From assembly GCA_000469685.2 (NCBI GenBank), contig LS997564.1, positions 32,904,296-32,968,295 on the forward strand: a stretch of DNA of 64,000 nucleotides, read 5' to 3'. The notes under the pieces were generated by a model. The model ran no database searches, had not been told where the DNA came from, and saw only the letters and a program-made list of their open reading frames with translations. Positions 11,401-26,400 of this stretch are shown here, in pieces (position 1 is the first letter of the stretch; each line of letters begins with the position of its first letter). Position numbers and translations under genes: made by a program. The stretch comes from Haemonchus contortus (taxonomy: Eukaryota; Nematoda; Chromadorea; Rhabditida; Trichostrongylidae).

Positions 11401-14400
11401 GTGAGTTAAACTTATCTCGCTAGAAATACTACTATTTTCTCTAGTCACTAAGATGTAGTAATGTAACTTTAAGGACGAATTTTCAGGAAGAAATAGCTCT
11501 GTATGAGCAACACCTGCCAAAGCTACCCCCAGTGATTCCGGATCCGATGCAGAGGCTATACGTAGTGCGCGTGGATGGGGTTGAAGCACTACAGCATGCT
11601 GGAGCAGGATTTCGATTGATGACCAGCTGTGTCACAGATGACATGATGGTTTCCTTATTGTACGTTCCAGTATTTTCCATGTAGGAATCTGCGACATTTT
11701 CTAAATGGCTAAAAATATTCTTTCAGTCACGTGACCACGGACAGATATTATGTGAATAATAATGCTGAGGACGTATTACAACTCGCTCAGGTGTTACGAC
11801 ATGTTGTAAGTACTACAACCTTCTTTCTGATTTGTATTATTCCTTTGCATTTAAGGATAAATCAGATTCCTAGTTTTTCTCTTTTTTTTGTCCATCGAGT
11901 CGAAGATGGCAATAGCATAGCAAGACAAAGTTGCTTGTTGCAAAGCGCTATCACCCCAAGGGCAGGCAAATGCTGATCACTGAACTGATCGCATTCAGAT
12001 TATTTTCATTTTTTAGTGGAACATGCTGCCGTTGAAAACTCGTTTGGCTTGGGAGGATGCGGCTCGCAAGGCGGCTTTGACCACTAAAGAAAAGGAGGAA
12101 GCTAGCGGTATGAACGATTATGATTTATACTCTTTGCGCTACCTAATTCTTTTTCTCTTTTAGAAAAAGAGGAGAAAGAGAAAGAAGATGAAAAGGAAAA
12201 AGAGAAAGAAGATGAAAAAGAGAAAGTAGAAGAAGGAGGAGAGGAAGGACCGTCACGGAAGGCAACAATGCCGTTACGAGACTTTCCGTTCGGCATAGAA
12301 CCTACGGAACATCAGCATGCGGAAAATGCTCCGTGTCAGTTGCTAACAGTTCATGGTCCCCATCCTGTAGATGCTGCAAGGAAGAATAGGGCAATCGAAA
12401 GCTCTTGTTGTTCCATTCAGGGCAAATGGAAAACATTCACAGATGTTCAGGTAGCCTCTCAGCTCTGTAGCCTCTCGCGATTTTTTTGTTACCTTTCTAA
12501 TGTTTCATGACGTTTCTTTTTCAGTCGCATATGATCGCGGGTCATTACACTGCTATATTTTATGGTTGTCATTTTTGCGGTACTTTATATCAGTCAGTGG
12601 AAGCTCTTCTGGGGCATTCCGATTGTACTCGATGGTCAGCAATGTTGCTTACACAAATGGTCAAAGATGGAGGCAAACGGATGCGAAAGGTGAGAAATGA
12701 TTTCACTGGCAGCATCTGCTCCGATATTCCGGATGCTGTTGCCCTGAGGTCGCTGATCTATGCCTTCCTGAATTTCTTTTGTTGGTAACAAAATGTTTTG
12801 TCATTTGACTGCTATGATATAGCATCTGGCTTTTAAAGGTCATCTCTGCCTATTTCTAGTCATGTAAATTCTCCACTCATTAAGTCCGATTGAATTGTAC
12901 AATTATAGGTCCACATGAGGGTAGCCTATATGTTCCTAGTTTGTTCTGATTGTGGCCTATGGCTTCCTATCAGGGTGAACTATCCCACAGATCGATTGCC
13001 AAAAGCGTGGAGCTTTTTCGCTACTGTCATGGTGAGTTGTACGCACTTAATCTTGATGTGTTCATTTCTTTGTTTTGTTGGGCTGTTTTGCTGTGGAAAA
13101 TTGCTATCTTTCAAGGAAAATCACTCGTGCAAAAAATTAGTTCCCTTGTTGATATATATGGCGGAATTGATGGAGGTGCCTACGAGGGATGCTCGTATTC
13201 TCATCCAGTTTGTTCCTTCTTTTTTGAAGTGAGTTTGTGTTCATTGATACAAGCGGGTTTTTTGGTGGATGTAGTTTGTGCATCTTTTTGTAGTGCTTGG
13301 CATACTGTTGTACCCGTATGATACTCAGTAGTCTTGGTGTTCCACTATTATTAGCAGTTCGCATGTTAAACCTAATAAAACTGTGTTTTTTTTATCAGGA
13401 ACATTGTAGTTTCAGCCGAACTTATTATTCGCTTTTTTAGGAATTTTCCTTATACCTGTGAAGAGTGCAAAATCGAAGCGTTTCTCTTCGCCCGATGAAA
13501 TGGATTTGCATTTTCAAAAAGTCCACCATATAAAGTATAAATGCACAAAGTGTGGAGAATGTAGTGGCACAGAATTGTACCACAAGTTAGTGTTCAAATT
13601 GATTTTTGTTCTTTTTTTCAAATTTCTGCTCGAATTTCTCCAAACTGGTCTATAATTCATAGGTAAACTTAATTCGTTTCATATATTTATGCGTTTAAAG
13701 GACAAGGTAGAGAAATTATGCAAGGGAAATGAACTCAAAAAATTGAAAATGGTTTCGGAAACTGGATCGGTCTGATATTTCATTAAAATACGTCCTTTTT
13801 TCCAGAAGAACCAACTGTTTCTGATTTCTAGAGCTTCACATGCAGACAGTGTTTAAAGCTAATCACTTAAACCGAAGAGTTTAGAGCCCACTTGACGACT
13901 CATCTCTCTGACTCTTTGCTACTTGCGGATTACCTGCGTACATCATGTACATTTCATCCTCCACCTCATTGTGGGAACGCTCCGGAAGTTGTGGGTTCCG
14001 ATCAGAGAACTCCTGCCAGTGGTGGATCGACAACCACTCAGAATCCCACACTGATGGCACACGATCTTGTGAGTGTTTGATCAAGTAATTGTCATTGGTA
14101 TTGATGAAGAGATAGGCTTGCTTTCGCCTAGGCTTAGCTGCCAGTAGGATCTGCCTCTAGGAAAGGTTATCCTGCGCCTATGTTAAAGGAAATGAACCTT
14201 GAGACCTTACTTTACCATTTATGGGATATTGATTGGTTAACCGTACCTAGTCGTTGTATAGTTAAAGTTTCAGGTTAGTCATTGCGAAGAGCTTCCCGAA
14301 TTGAAAATTCTGAATAGCTTGGAAAATGCGAAGATTGCTGGTGTGTCGTCTGAAGAAGAAACCGATGAAGAGGAAGAAGCGGACCCGTGCAAGCGTGAGT

Positions 14401-17400
14401 TGTTTCGTGCTTTTTGAAATTCTCTTCGTGGAGTTGTGGCTGGGCTACATTTCGTGGTTTAAATCTATCACGTTTAAGACCGCGCTGATGCTGCATACGA
14501 GAATTTTGACTACAGCTTATTGGAAAGATCTCAAGAAGAAAAAGAGGCAAAGAAGGAAGTTAATGAAATCTTCCATAAGGTAAGAAAAATGTCAGTATTT
14601 CACTCTAAATACAGAGCTCAAAAGTAGCTGTTTAGGTGAACGGTACAAGCGATCTCGAAGATGCAGTTCTGAATTGGCGATGCCGTGTCAATGATCCTGT
14701 CAAGACAGTTGCAATGCTCAACGCTCATCCTCCTCGTACTGTAACATTGACTGTGAGTATAATATTTGATTAGTTTTTACAATCGCTCGGCTATCAGTTC
14801 TTTTATAGTCATGGTTTTCCTGAATGGCCACTCATTTTCACTTGACTATGATTGATTTCAGACCTCACTTGCAGCCGATAAGTTTGCTGATTTATTGGTA
14901 AGCAAATTCATGAAACGAATCTCGCTGCCCATTTCTGCGTGTATGGAACTGTTATCAGGCAATTTATTCCTGAAAAGGTAAACTGTTCCTTCCTTTCACG
15001 AATCAGATTTCTCTGTCCCTACTATTGCTCTAGTAGCGTATTCAATTTTTTTTCCGTTTATTACACTACTGTCTTTAGATTCATGTTCTGTTCCATTTGT
15101 AACACCATCCTCACCACACAATCCGGTATTGATGCTCATAACAAATCAAAATGTGGCGTGGATGGGGTAAGTTTAATTTTTTGCTCCCTTTCATACACAT
15201 TATCCTTTTTTCCTTCTAGCAGACGTATTGGGAACATGGCGATAGTTTTTAGATGTAGAGAATGTTTGAGTTTATATTTTTTGCTTTAGCTCACCTCTTT
15301 GTACTGCCCACCAGCACCTGTGAACTCGGAAATTGAATGCCCGACCTGTTCGTTCAAGTTGTGCTCGATTTCGGCTATGCGTGGCCACATGGCAATACAG
15401 CATGGTATTTACGTTGAATATAAGAATGTCACGCAGACAGTGGGAAGTGTATCGGAGTGCAGTGAGTTATCATTTTTAATTCTCTTTATTTCTAGTATTG
15501 TTCGCTTTCTCCATTTGGATCTCTTCTCCAGGGTCAAGTGCCCAATAAAGGACTGAGAGTTCCATTTCTCCATAATAAGGAAAGCGCAGGCTCAGATTAT
15601 AACCCAACTTCTTCCTTGTTCTAGTTAGGTAATTAGAGGGCTGGGGCAGTTTTCCGTCCACAGTCTAAAATAATCCTTTTTGGTTGTTGTAGGAATGGCA
15701 CAATCAACCTTGGTAATAGCAGAGAACTGACCTTTTGTCCAATCGTTTTTTTTCAGACGCGAGCCTCCAAGAACTGGCGTCCCGCTACCCGGACCTTCGG
15801 TCGGCAGTGGCTCGAGATACCGACACCGCCCTTTGGCTACGTTATGGTGTATTGCAACCGAAGACGCAGTTTGATATGCAGCTCAAATTGGCTATGAAGT
15901 ATGTTGCCCATATACTATCCACCTTAAAAGAAATAAACCGCGTTTTTAAGGGGAATCAGAGTGACTGGTGTGGACCGAAAAGACAAAGCCCAATCTCCGA
16001 GTGGCGGAAACGCCCAGAACGCCAAAAACGCACCACGCTATCCTATACAAGCTCGTCGTACTTCATTCCCTCCTGTATTGGAAAATATGGCATCGAAGCC
16101 GGTAACCGAAGTCAAGGATGATCAACGACAAACGGGAAGCCCCAGTCAGGGCCTCAGTCAGCACTACATTAAGCCATTTGTGCTCGTCAATGTAAGTTGG
16201 AAGTAGTTTCTGAAAGTAATTAATTATTAAGTTTTTTGATTCACACTACTAATCTTAGAACGCTTACTAGTTGTATAATGTTTTGTTCATATTCTACATT
16301 GAAGTGTTTGCTTGCTGAATAATTGTTCTAGAAACCGCCTGAGCCCTGTAGCTAATTAGAATTTGAGTTTAACTTTGTATTATAATTCCGGTGAACGCAG
16401 TTTTTAGAACATGCTCCGCTGTAAGTTCTGTGCTCATCAAACAAGTACTCCGCAAGCAATGAGAGATCACTTGCAGTCGAACCACGTCCTGGTTTGTCGT
16501 GCATGCGGAAGTGAGTTCCCGTTTCTGTATTCTTTTTTGTTCTTGCTTTTATACTTTTCTTCTGATTCTTACTGGTTTTGCGCGGATTGTTACATACATG
16601 TTCGACTTTTCAGATGGGTTCGCTCATCGAGAGGCCTTGGCGCGTCATGGAAAGATGGGACGTTGTTCAATGTTTTTCAAAGGTAATTGTAACGCTTTTT
16701 CATCTTTCTTTTGCAACTATGTATTCGAGAATTTTCTGATGTGGAACTCTGACCAGATTGTTGTAAGAGGGTCTGTTCTACGAAGTTAGTTTCGGAAGGT
16801 TGTCAAACAAAAAACTTTGTGGTAATATAGCTGAAGTATGCATCGCTGCATCAGAACAATTTTTGAAACGAATGTAATAATTCAACTTTCTTATGTTGGA
16901 ATAAAAACATTGAATTGGTTTAAAAAAACTCAGCTAAAGAAGTTGCTCATGATGCAAAAGCAGCTTCAGTTTAAGACAAGGAATCTATGATTCATCTCCA
17001 ATCATAATTTTCACGATAAGTCAAAAGAGATTGGGTAAACCGCCATCTCGAACAAGCGATTGTGGTTGATTATTGAAATTAATCTCATTGTATGTGACCC
17101 TAACTTATTCTGAGTCGTGGGCGACTTATGTGAGGCGGTTTGCTCGTCTGATGGTCTTTTGGAGTGAGAAATGGTGAAAATGAACAACGAAAAAGGGGTC
17201 CAATAAATCAGCTACAGTGCAGCGGTCAACTCAGCACTTAACAGTTTTTTGGGAACAATTTCCAATTGATTTGTTTTTCGAATGATGACGACGTGAAATG
17301 ATCAACCTACAATTGGTTCCAGATGCGTCAGTAAAACACATATCAGCTGACTGTGGTGTGTGCAAGAAGCGTATGTCATTAGCGAGTGCATATCTTCATC

Positions 17401-20400
17401 TGTTCCGTGAACATCTGAGCTCCGTCGTTTACGGCACAGTGTCTGGCCAGGTAAGATCTGCTGTAACGCTCTTCCGACAGTTTTTGTCCAGTTTTATGGC
17501 TGTTTATAATTTCAGGTTTATCCGGAGCATCAGAATTTGCATATTGATCAAAGTCTGGGTGAGGTCCCCAATGCGGTGAAAGATCCTGTCATCTATTCTC
17601 CATCTATCGACCAGCAATCAAAGGAACGGAGCAATCGGGAAGTGGTGTTGTATAAAAGACCAGCTAACGTGAGCCCGTGATTATCTTTTACCTCTTTTTT
17701 GTTGCTTTCTTTCGTCGCCGATCGTAAAATTAGTTGAAACCATCGAGTGACGCTGTTATCCGTTTCACGTTTTTTCTCGAAACCGTTTTCCCCACACCAT
17801 GCGCGGTTTTGTGAGCAATTCCTCATGACTCCCGCGGCGCGGCACATCGTCGTGACATACAATTTGTTCAATTTTTCAGTTTGGCAGCGTTACAATTAGT
17901 TCACTTTTTTTTGAATATTTCTGTTTGTAGGTGGTTTGCTCTTGTTATCTGTGCGGTATGGAGATGGCTAGTCTGGAACAATTGGCAAGGCATCTCAACA
18001 GGCACACCGAGAAATGGACAAGATGCCCATTTTGCTATGGTAGGTGATTCCTTGTTCCCACGTAATCGACCTTGACCAGTAAGGTCCTTAAGTACCATAA
18101 GGTCCCAATTGGTGAGAACACAAAGGAAATTTTGTTTCGCATTTGTGTCCCTGTTCCTCTTATTTCCGATATTCTGTTTCAGATAACGTACCCATTCCAA
18201 GTCACGAAGTGATGAAGGCACATTTGATGGAGAGGCACATGCAGAAGAGGGATGGCTCATGGGTAGGTGTTTGTAGGAGGGCGATGCCGTTCACTGCATG
18301 TTTCTTCTTTGATGGGAATGTTTAGGTATGTCGGTATTGCCAACGAATGTTGGTGCGTGGCAGTTATGCACATTTACTGTATATGTGCACGCAAACGCGT
18401 AGATGTGCTCTTTGTCGTGGAGAGCAGACCGTGAAGAATGCAGCTGAGATGACCGTTCACTGGACGAATAGGCATTTGGATATTCTGCGCAGGTGGGTTA
18501 CGATGCAATAGGCCTAGAATGACGATTATTCGATTGTTAAGGGTTGATTGGCTTTAAACTTTTTTTTTCTTTGCAGATTCCAATGTTCTGATTGTGGAAT
18601 GACGTTTTGCCATGTTGAAGATTTCTGGGCTCACCAGTGCCGCTCATATTTCATGCAGCAAAAATGTAGTTGTGGCTTCGATACGGTAGGATTACTGTGG
18701 CATTAAATCCAATACGTGATCATTGAATCAGTGCTTCAGGTCTTTTCATCGCGAACGGCGTTCCTTTTACACTTTGGAATGCATATGGATGAGCCAAATA
18801 TGACATGCAAGCTGTGCAAGTTTAGATTTGCTACCCGAGTTGCGTTACAGGTAAAATTTGCAAGTGATTCACTTGGATTTCAGAGAGAAATACGTTTTTT
18901 TTTTCAGAACCACCGCCTGTCCCATGCGATATTGATCAATAGTTCTAGTGGACGTCAGCTGGTCATTTTGGATACGAAACTCGTTGTGCCAGAGGTGATT
19001 CATACTTTTTTCGAAAACTGTTGAAATATTAAAACATACATTAAATTCAGGTTCTTGATGACAAGCGGTTGAGACGTGTAAGGGAGACGGAACCGATGAC
19101 CGAGGAAAAACGATGTGAGTTTTGTGAATCAGAAAAGACCCAAGTGAACTTTCCTTCAGGTTTTTTCTCCTGGTTTTTTCTAGAGATTGCTTTTTTACTC
19201 TTGATTCTAGATATACATTGTCTAAATGGTGTAAGAGGTATTCGAATAAGGATGGATAACTAGTAAGCAAAAGGAATGAGGTGGATAAGTAACGACAATA
19301 CGGCTGGAGCGAGCCTTTTGTCGGGGCTTGGGTGCGCGCTCCGCCCCCAATGACTTTTTTTTCTCGCTGATCTCTATTTACTCTCCAGCATCAAGGCTAC
19401 TGCATCTGATAGAGCGCTGTTGAGAATTTTCGGTTTTAGTGCCGCCTATCTCGCTTTATTTTCTACCTAGTATGAGCCCAATGAGGTGATTGAGCTAGGC
19501 TATAGTAGTGAGGATGCTATCTCGACGAGAGGGTGCAGACATGCACAGAAACGCACTCTCTAAGGCGCGAATTTCGAATCGAATTTACTTGTCCGTCTCA
19601 TTGAAATCTCAGCGGATGCCCTGTTTAACATGTTAACTCCTGTGTTGGTAGAGCAGGGAAAGCGTCAAGGATATTCAGGGCAAGAGGGCTCGTGAATCCC
19701 TTCCCACCTCATCCGCGAGGGCGTTTTCCTACGACTGTTCCCTACTCGCCCCCAACCTTTTGCGCGAGAGTCTGGAGCGTCGCGTATTTTTTCTTCCCTT
19801 TTGTTTCATTTTATTAAGCAGTTTTATTCAGTGAGTATGGACGTTGCGATGGTCATACGAAATCTTATGCGCAAAGTTTGTGAGGTGCTTGGTGAACCGT
19901 ACGAGGAACCGAAGGATTCTTCACCACATTCTGATGTCACGGCGGTGGAAGACGATGACATAGTCGAGATTGGTAGGTCCCCATCAGACGCTATGTATAC
20001 TATTATATGTAAGTAATATTTAGTCAAACGACGGTACCTTTCAGACAGCCCTCGAGTAGATGATGATCTTGTCGAAAACGCCGAAACGGCGCCAGCTACG
20101 ACGCGAGCTACCCTCTCGGCTCAGGTTCGTATAGAGGCGGCGGATGGTGTGCTGGATGCCGGATCAGGAATGCCTGGTTACGTGGAGGATGATGAAGATG
20201 ATGCTATTGAGTGTATTACAACGGAGGTGAGCTGATTGGCAGGCGTTCGATAGTTCTGACAGCGGTGTTGGGGTATACAATTGACAATTGTTTCGGTCCT
20301 CTTACTGATTCATTCTCTTTTGAAGTAGTTGTCAACAGAAGGGGTCAAGAATATGTCACACGAGGCGAAGGGTTGAACAAAATCATGATGGAGTCTTAAA

Positions 20401-23400
20401 TTATTGAAAAATGACATAGTATTTTTTGGGAACACTCGCTAAAGGATACCGTGACTCATCATTGACCCATCATCAGTGTTTCCACAGCGCTGCCTATATC
20501 CCTTCCTATTTTGAACGAATTATATGTAGTAGGATAGCTTTTTTGCAGAACGTTGAGAAGGCGCCGGCGGGCGCTGCCATCGTGAAGCCTGTCACTGATG
20601 ACAGTGCAGATGATGAACTGAAAGTGATTGCGGAAGTCGAATAGTGAGTTTGACATCAAAGGTCTTCTTGGATTTTTGTAATTTATGTTTTCTTGTTTAT
20701 TTATATGAATATTGATTTCCATATTCATCAAAGAGTAAGCTTATGAATATTCCATGTTTAATGAATTTTAGTGCTCCTGGAAGTAGCGGAGCGACAACGG
20801 CAGGTGGCCGTGAGAAGAAATTCAAATGCTCAAAGTGTAGTTGTACATTCATAACATCCTATGCATTGAGAAATCACGAATTGTCTGCGCATAGTACAGA
20901 CGCTGGAGGAATTTGTGATAAGGTTGGAGAATGACAGTGTTAAAATATCCACAATTCTCTCAAAACTTACTGTTCAGGTGTTCGGCGTACCAGTACGAGG
21001 ATTCTTTTTCATATGTCGTAACTGTTGTGCAGCATTCGAAAGTCAGCAACAGTTCAAGCTACATCGGGTGAGTAATTATATATGGTCGAATTACATGCCA
21101 GCTTCAAGTCAGTGACGTTCGAGACAGATAGCTAACAATAGGTTGCAGCGGCGGATTAGTCGCCCTCCTACCAGTTTTCCAAGTTGACTAGATTGTTTGA
21201 AACTTATTCATGATAGTTTTCAAGAAGATTGACATAGATATCAATGACCATGATTTTAGTTATCCCACGGCCCCACGGGTTCGGTATCGTGTGGAGAATG
21301 CTCCGCGATCGCCTACAACACGCCCCTTTACGAGCATCATCGGCAAGCTCATGCAACACCTGATCGACTATTCTATGGATGTAGTCATTGCAATTTGATG
21401 TTTCGTACGGTGAGGATTATATTTATTTTTTCAAATTTCCTTCATTTTTTACTGTAATACAGTATATGGGTATATGCATGTTTTTGATTTCACAGTGCCG
21501 TGTTGTCTCTTTGGGGAAGAGATCTTCATTCACTTTGGTGACCAGGGCCTATACGTATGCCTTCATTTGGCTGCTTTCAGACTTCAGCGATTCGGCCTGC
21601 GTGTGTGCACGCACGCATACACGCACACAGGTTGGATCGTTATCTCTGAAAGCAACCTTTGTTATACTAATTGCTCTCGAAATGAGCGTACCTCCTCTTA
21701 TGTGTATGTCACGGCAATGTCCTGATTACATCAACGTAGCAATGAGACACACAAAACTCTCATTCCGTTCTATATTTTTCTCGTTCTAGGAAAACCCCGA
21801 TTTGAACTTGAGTCTACCTTCGCAAATATTCCGCTTTGCTATTTCAGGATGCTCGTCTGATGTACCATTTGCGTGAGGCCCATGGTGTTTCGTTGTTTTT
21901 CTTCTGTAAGGCATGCCATTTGGGTGGTACTCATGAGCGAACTGTATACGCACATGTGGCAGTGAAATCACAGCGATGCCGCCAATTTGGCGCTCAGAAA
22001 AATTGGGTATGGCTTATATTGTTGCTTTTATCACTAACACTTCTTCAGAGCTGTTCATTAAATCTCATTCTAATAGTGGCTGTATTTAGAATAGCATTAT
22101 GATGCTCGGAGTTTGCCCAACTAGCGTACTACATTATCAACCGAGATGCATAGCGACACATGAATTTACTTTGGATCGCAATGGGGTAAGCAAACTCGCT
22201 CATGTTTTCTGCCCAACCAGATCAGATAGGAAGTGAAAGGCAGTTGGAGGTTCATCGTATTATTTAATCAAGCCTTAATAAACAACCCAAAATCACTTTG
22301 TTGACCGTTAGTGTAAGGAGTAGATGCGGCCCTCATGTCAATTCTTGTCAAATTGTTCGAAGTTTCTGATGTTCGGCTAACTCAAGGCGACCATCTGTTT
22401 TTGAAAAAACCCATTATAATCGAGAATTAATTTGCAGCAAATCGTTGCTTGGAAGGATGGCTTTTAGGGTTTCTTCGTATGGAGATGAATGTGGAATGTG
22501 AAGGTTGAGATTGAGATTTATGGGATTCGTAACTATGTGAAGCAAATAAATCTATCACGACTTCTTCGACCAGTGTTTTCTACTACTATTTCTTCGAGAC
22601 AAAATAAGTAGACGAAGTGTTGGTATTGGATCTACAGTGTTTTCACACCGAACATTTCTCCGCACCACTTATTCTTCGAACAGCTCAATAAGAAGATTTT
22701 CCCATTCGATCACACATACATACATTCTTAGTGGTTTATTTGCCCTGACCCCCCTAACCCTCTGTCTTTTCTAATAATTTCTTAGTGTATTGATGTTAAT
22801 TATTGACGCTATATTTGCGAAGACAATATATTGTAATGATTATGCCTCAAAACTTTCAGATCGAGGTCGTGACCCCATCCGAATGTGTACATCGTTCGTT
22901 CTTGGCACCGACGGATTCACTGATTACTTGTAGAGATTGTTTCTGCACTGTGAGTATTCTTTTAACTCACCTTGCCTTTTACGGACCCCTCCAAGAACTC
23001 ATTCATTCTTTAAAACCAAGGTTTCCGTTCCAAAACTTTATTTGGGCTAGATAATGTTGTAGGGATCGTTCTTAAAAGATATTGATTGATCCTTGAATTC
23101 CAGATGACAGCAGCATCGTTCACAGCAGCGGAGACGTTCAGAAACGGGGGAGTTGTGAAGGTTAGTTTATGTGGACATAGTAGCAAAAATAGATTACTAT
23201 CCATTTTTATTGATTGGTTATATTGATTTAACCACCCACTTTTTTAGGAGCTAGCGATGACGCTCGATAACAGCACAGAATTTCCGTTCCTCGGAATCTA
23301 CGACCAGACACCAGTGGAAGGCACATCTACAGTAGGTTCTAAGACTACTGTTCGAGAAAAGGCAAACAATTACTTTTTATTTCAGTTGTATTTAGTTTTA

Positions 23401-26400
23401 TATGATTGAAAACATGCAAAAATTAAATGTGTTCGGTAAATTTCAGGCCCCTGGGCGTGCGATAGCGCCGAGACCAACGGAAATCCAAACTATATCGAGC
23501 AGTGCGTTGAACAACATGAGAGTTTGCCCGGACGCACCATCAGCTCCTCGACTGACCCTGCGACCACCACAACCATCGCATCCGTTGCCCGTCGGTACAA
23601 GGGTTGCCGCAGTTGCTCCATTGATGAGTAACAAGATCAATCCATTACCAGTCAAGGTAGGTTCACAGGCCCTTCGTAAATCCTCGTTGACTCTAACAGT
23701 GTTTTTTTCAGCGTCGCCCTGCTCCTAACTCAGATGTGATAACTCTAAGTGATGACGAGCCTGGTCCATCGGCCCCAAAACGACTACCTCCCCCACGTGC
23801 GCCAGTTTCGCCATCACCATTGGCTGTGAAAAGTAAACCTGTTGATGGCAGCAATCGTTGCAAGGTATACAAATCACTTTCTTTTACATCTTATTCCAAT
23901 TTGTACGGGGACCCCAGCTAAATGACTAATCCCAAGTGACCGTGTTTTTTGAAAAAGTTTTCTTTTTTTAGATTTGTGATGCTACGATGCCGTCAGCTCA
24001 AATTCAGTCGCTGCATGAGTTACACAGGAACGGAATGGTAAATAACTAGTTTATACTTTACTTTCCTTGTTGATATACCGGTTGAAAGCTTTTTTTATTG
24101 CCTTTTTTGTGAAGATTATTGATTAGCCGTTCAGAAATGGTTCTGTCTGGATTGCGCCAGTGCTCAAATGGATGAAGTGGAGGCGATGAAGCATTATTTC
24201 AGTACTCATGTGAAGGTAGCCGAACAAAAAGCTGTTGAAAAAGGTAGTTCTTATATTCTCTTGCTTTTTATATTGAATTTGGATCTCATTTCCCTTCACT
24301 ACGTCATTTTTTGACATTTTTATGTCTCTAGGTACGTAATTTTTGATAAGTGAAGCGTGCTTTGCCCGAGTAATCCGTCATACTTAGAGGTACACATTGC
24401 GTAGCGACGGCAACACTGTTCTGCTCATAGCCTACAATGGCGTATTATTGCGATCTTCTAGTTCCCTCAACTCCTCTCATTGACTACAATTGCTTGTAAT
24501 TGCCTCCTTGGCCCTCCCAATCGATGCGGTCCCTAAGCTGAACAAATCGTCCAGATGATTCAACCTTCTGACCATGCTAATCGGCCAACCCAGTGGTCAA
24601 GCAAATACGCTGGCCCTGTTGGGACCAGAATACGCTGGTTCTGGTGGGAGCAAAATACGCCGGTTCTGGTGCGATCAGATTACGGTGGTTCTGGACGGAC
24701 CAGAATACACTGGTTCTGGTGGGACAGGAATACGCCGGATACGTTGGTTCTGATGGGACCGGAATACGCCAGTTCTGGTGGGACCAGAATACGCCGGTTC
24801 TGGTGGGACCAGAATACGACGATTCTTGTGGACCGGATATAGGTTCCCACAACTACATTCGAGTTGTGCGAGTGATGCATTAGGTCGGCGTATTTACCTT
24901 GAATAGTATTTTTTGGCAAATTTAGAGGTTTTCTAGTGGTTTCATTGAATTTAATGATATCATTCAAATATTAACACTTTTTTTGCTTCATCTGGCATTC
25001 CTCTTCAGGATTGTTGTTCCGCCCGTTACATTACGAACTGCAATGTCCTTTCCCGAAGTGCCGAGAGCCGTTGTCTACGTTGACGAATCTTCGCATTCAT
25101 ATCAACAACAAACATCGGCCTGAAACGGCTTATTCATCTGCGTGAGTGGTCGAATCTATTTCTTTTTTTTTGTTTCTTTCATGTTGCATTGACGAGCTTT
25201 TTTGGCTAAAATTTCAATTTTTTACGCTGGAATTTTGTTATCGCTTTTGATTCTGAATAAGTTTAGCACGTGTATGTTCCGTTTTTGCTCACCGTTTGCG
25301 AAATCAAAGCATGATGGGCAACACTCAACTTATGAAAGGTTAGCAGCTTTTTTTTTTGTTTTTCTTGTTGGAATGCTTTGACGGTTCAACGATGGTAATG
25401 GGTTTTACCCGTCAAGAGAAACTATATTTTCTTCCAGTATCAATTTTGTTCAATAGTTCTTTCTATGTGGTTCCATTGCTCATCGTGAAAACTTTACCTT
25501 CCGCTCGAAACTTCTTTTCTAGATTTCAGATTTGAGCATAGCTTCAGTCGTTTTAATAGGAAGATATAATTCGAAGTGAATTTTCCTGTATTCATCAAAG
25601 TTCAGTAGCATGAAGAGGAAATAATTTTTGCTAACTAAAGTATTCAACGTAAGTGAGAACTAGCTATTTGAGATAAGCTGTGAAATTGAAGTAGTTGTTC
25701 ATCCCGTCAATAAATTGCCTTCCTCGTACAGTTGTATCCCATTGTGCTTTTTCTTGTTTATCTCTCCCAGATTTCTCCAATTTTGAATGTTTTTTTTTTC
25801 AGTGTGAACGGTGTGGAGGGCACGTGTTGTCCGCTCTGCGGCACTTTGAACCAGTGGAACATTCAGGTTTGTACTGCAGTTTCCAGTTTGTTATTCAAGA
25901 AGGAAGATTTGTTTTGAACTGGTTATGTGTGATTAGCACTTTTCTTCATTATCCCTTTCTTTGACACGCTTTCATGCTTTAATTCGTTGATTCGACTTGT
26001 AAAGTAGCTTGAATGTGTGCTCCGAGGCGTATGTGTCAGGAAATACCTTTTGTCATGATGGAACCAGGTCACGCGCGACATTCTGAAGCTGTCTTGTCGG
26101 AATCCTTCTTATCCCATGATTGCCAGACTCGCGATGTAATCTAACAGCCGCTCCTACTTCCGTGCATTCGTGATCTTGTTTTGAGTATGTTCGTGTCTTT
26201 TGGCTTGAGGACAGTAGGTTCTTCCAAGTTATCCATAGCGATCTGAGGCGTGGGTGGTAGACATGGAAGGGTTATTTTATGCCCGACATATCGGTGGAGG
26301 ACGAAGATGTGCTTAGCGCATATCTAGCATCTTAATGAGGAGCTCGGCTGGCTTAGCTCTGCCAACTCTTGTTGAAATATCTATCTACAGAGTGTGTATA

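Noticed and set aside
24621..24838. Array of heat-shock elements (TTC/GAA blocks)
   Set aside because: TTC and GAA blocks are 14 nt apart, not in the 5-nt alternating register that heat-shock factor needs.
24555..24967. Four ORFs of 91-96 codons on both strands around the minisatellite
   Set aside because: They are translations of the 25-bp repeat in different frames (W/P/T/N-rich periodic peptides). The array lies in an intron.
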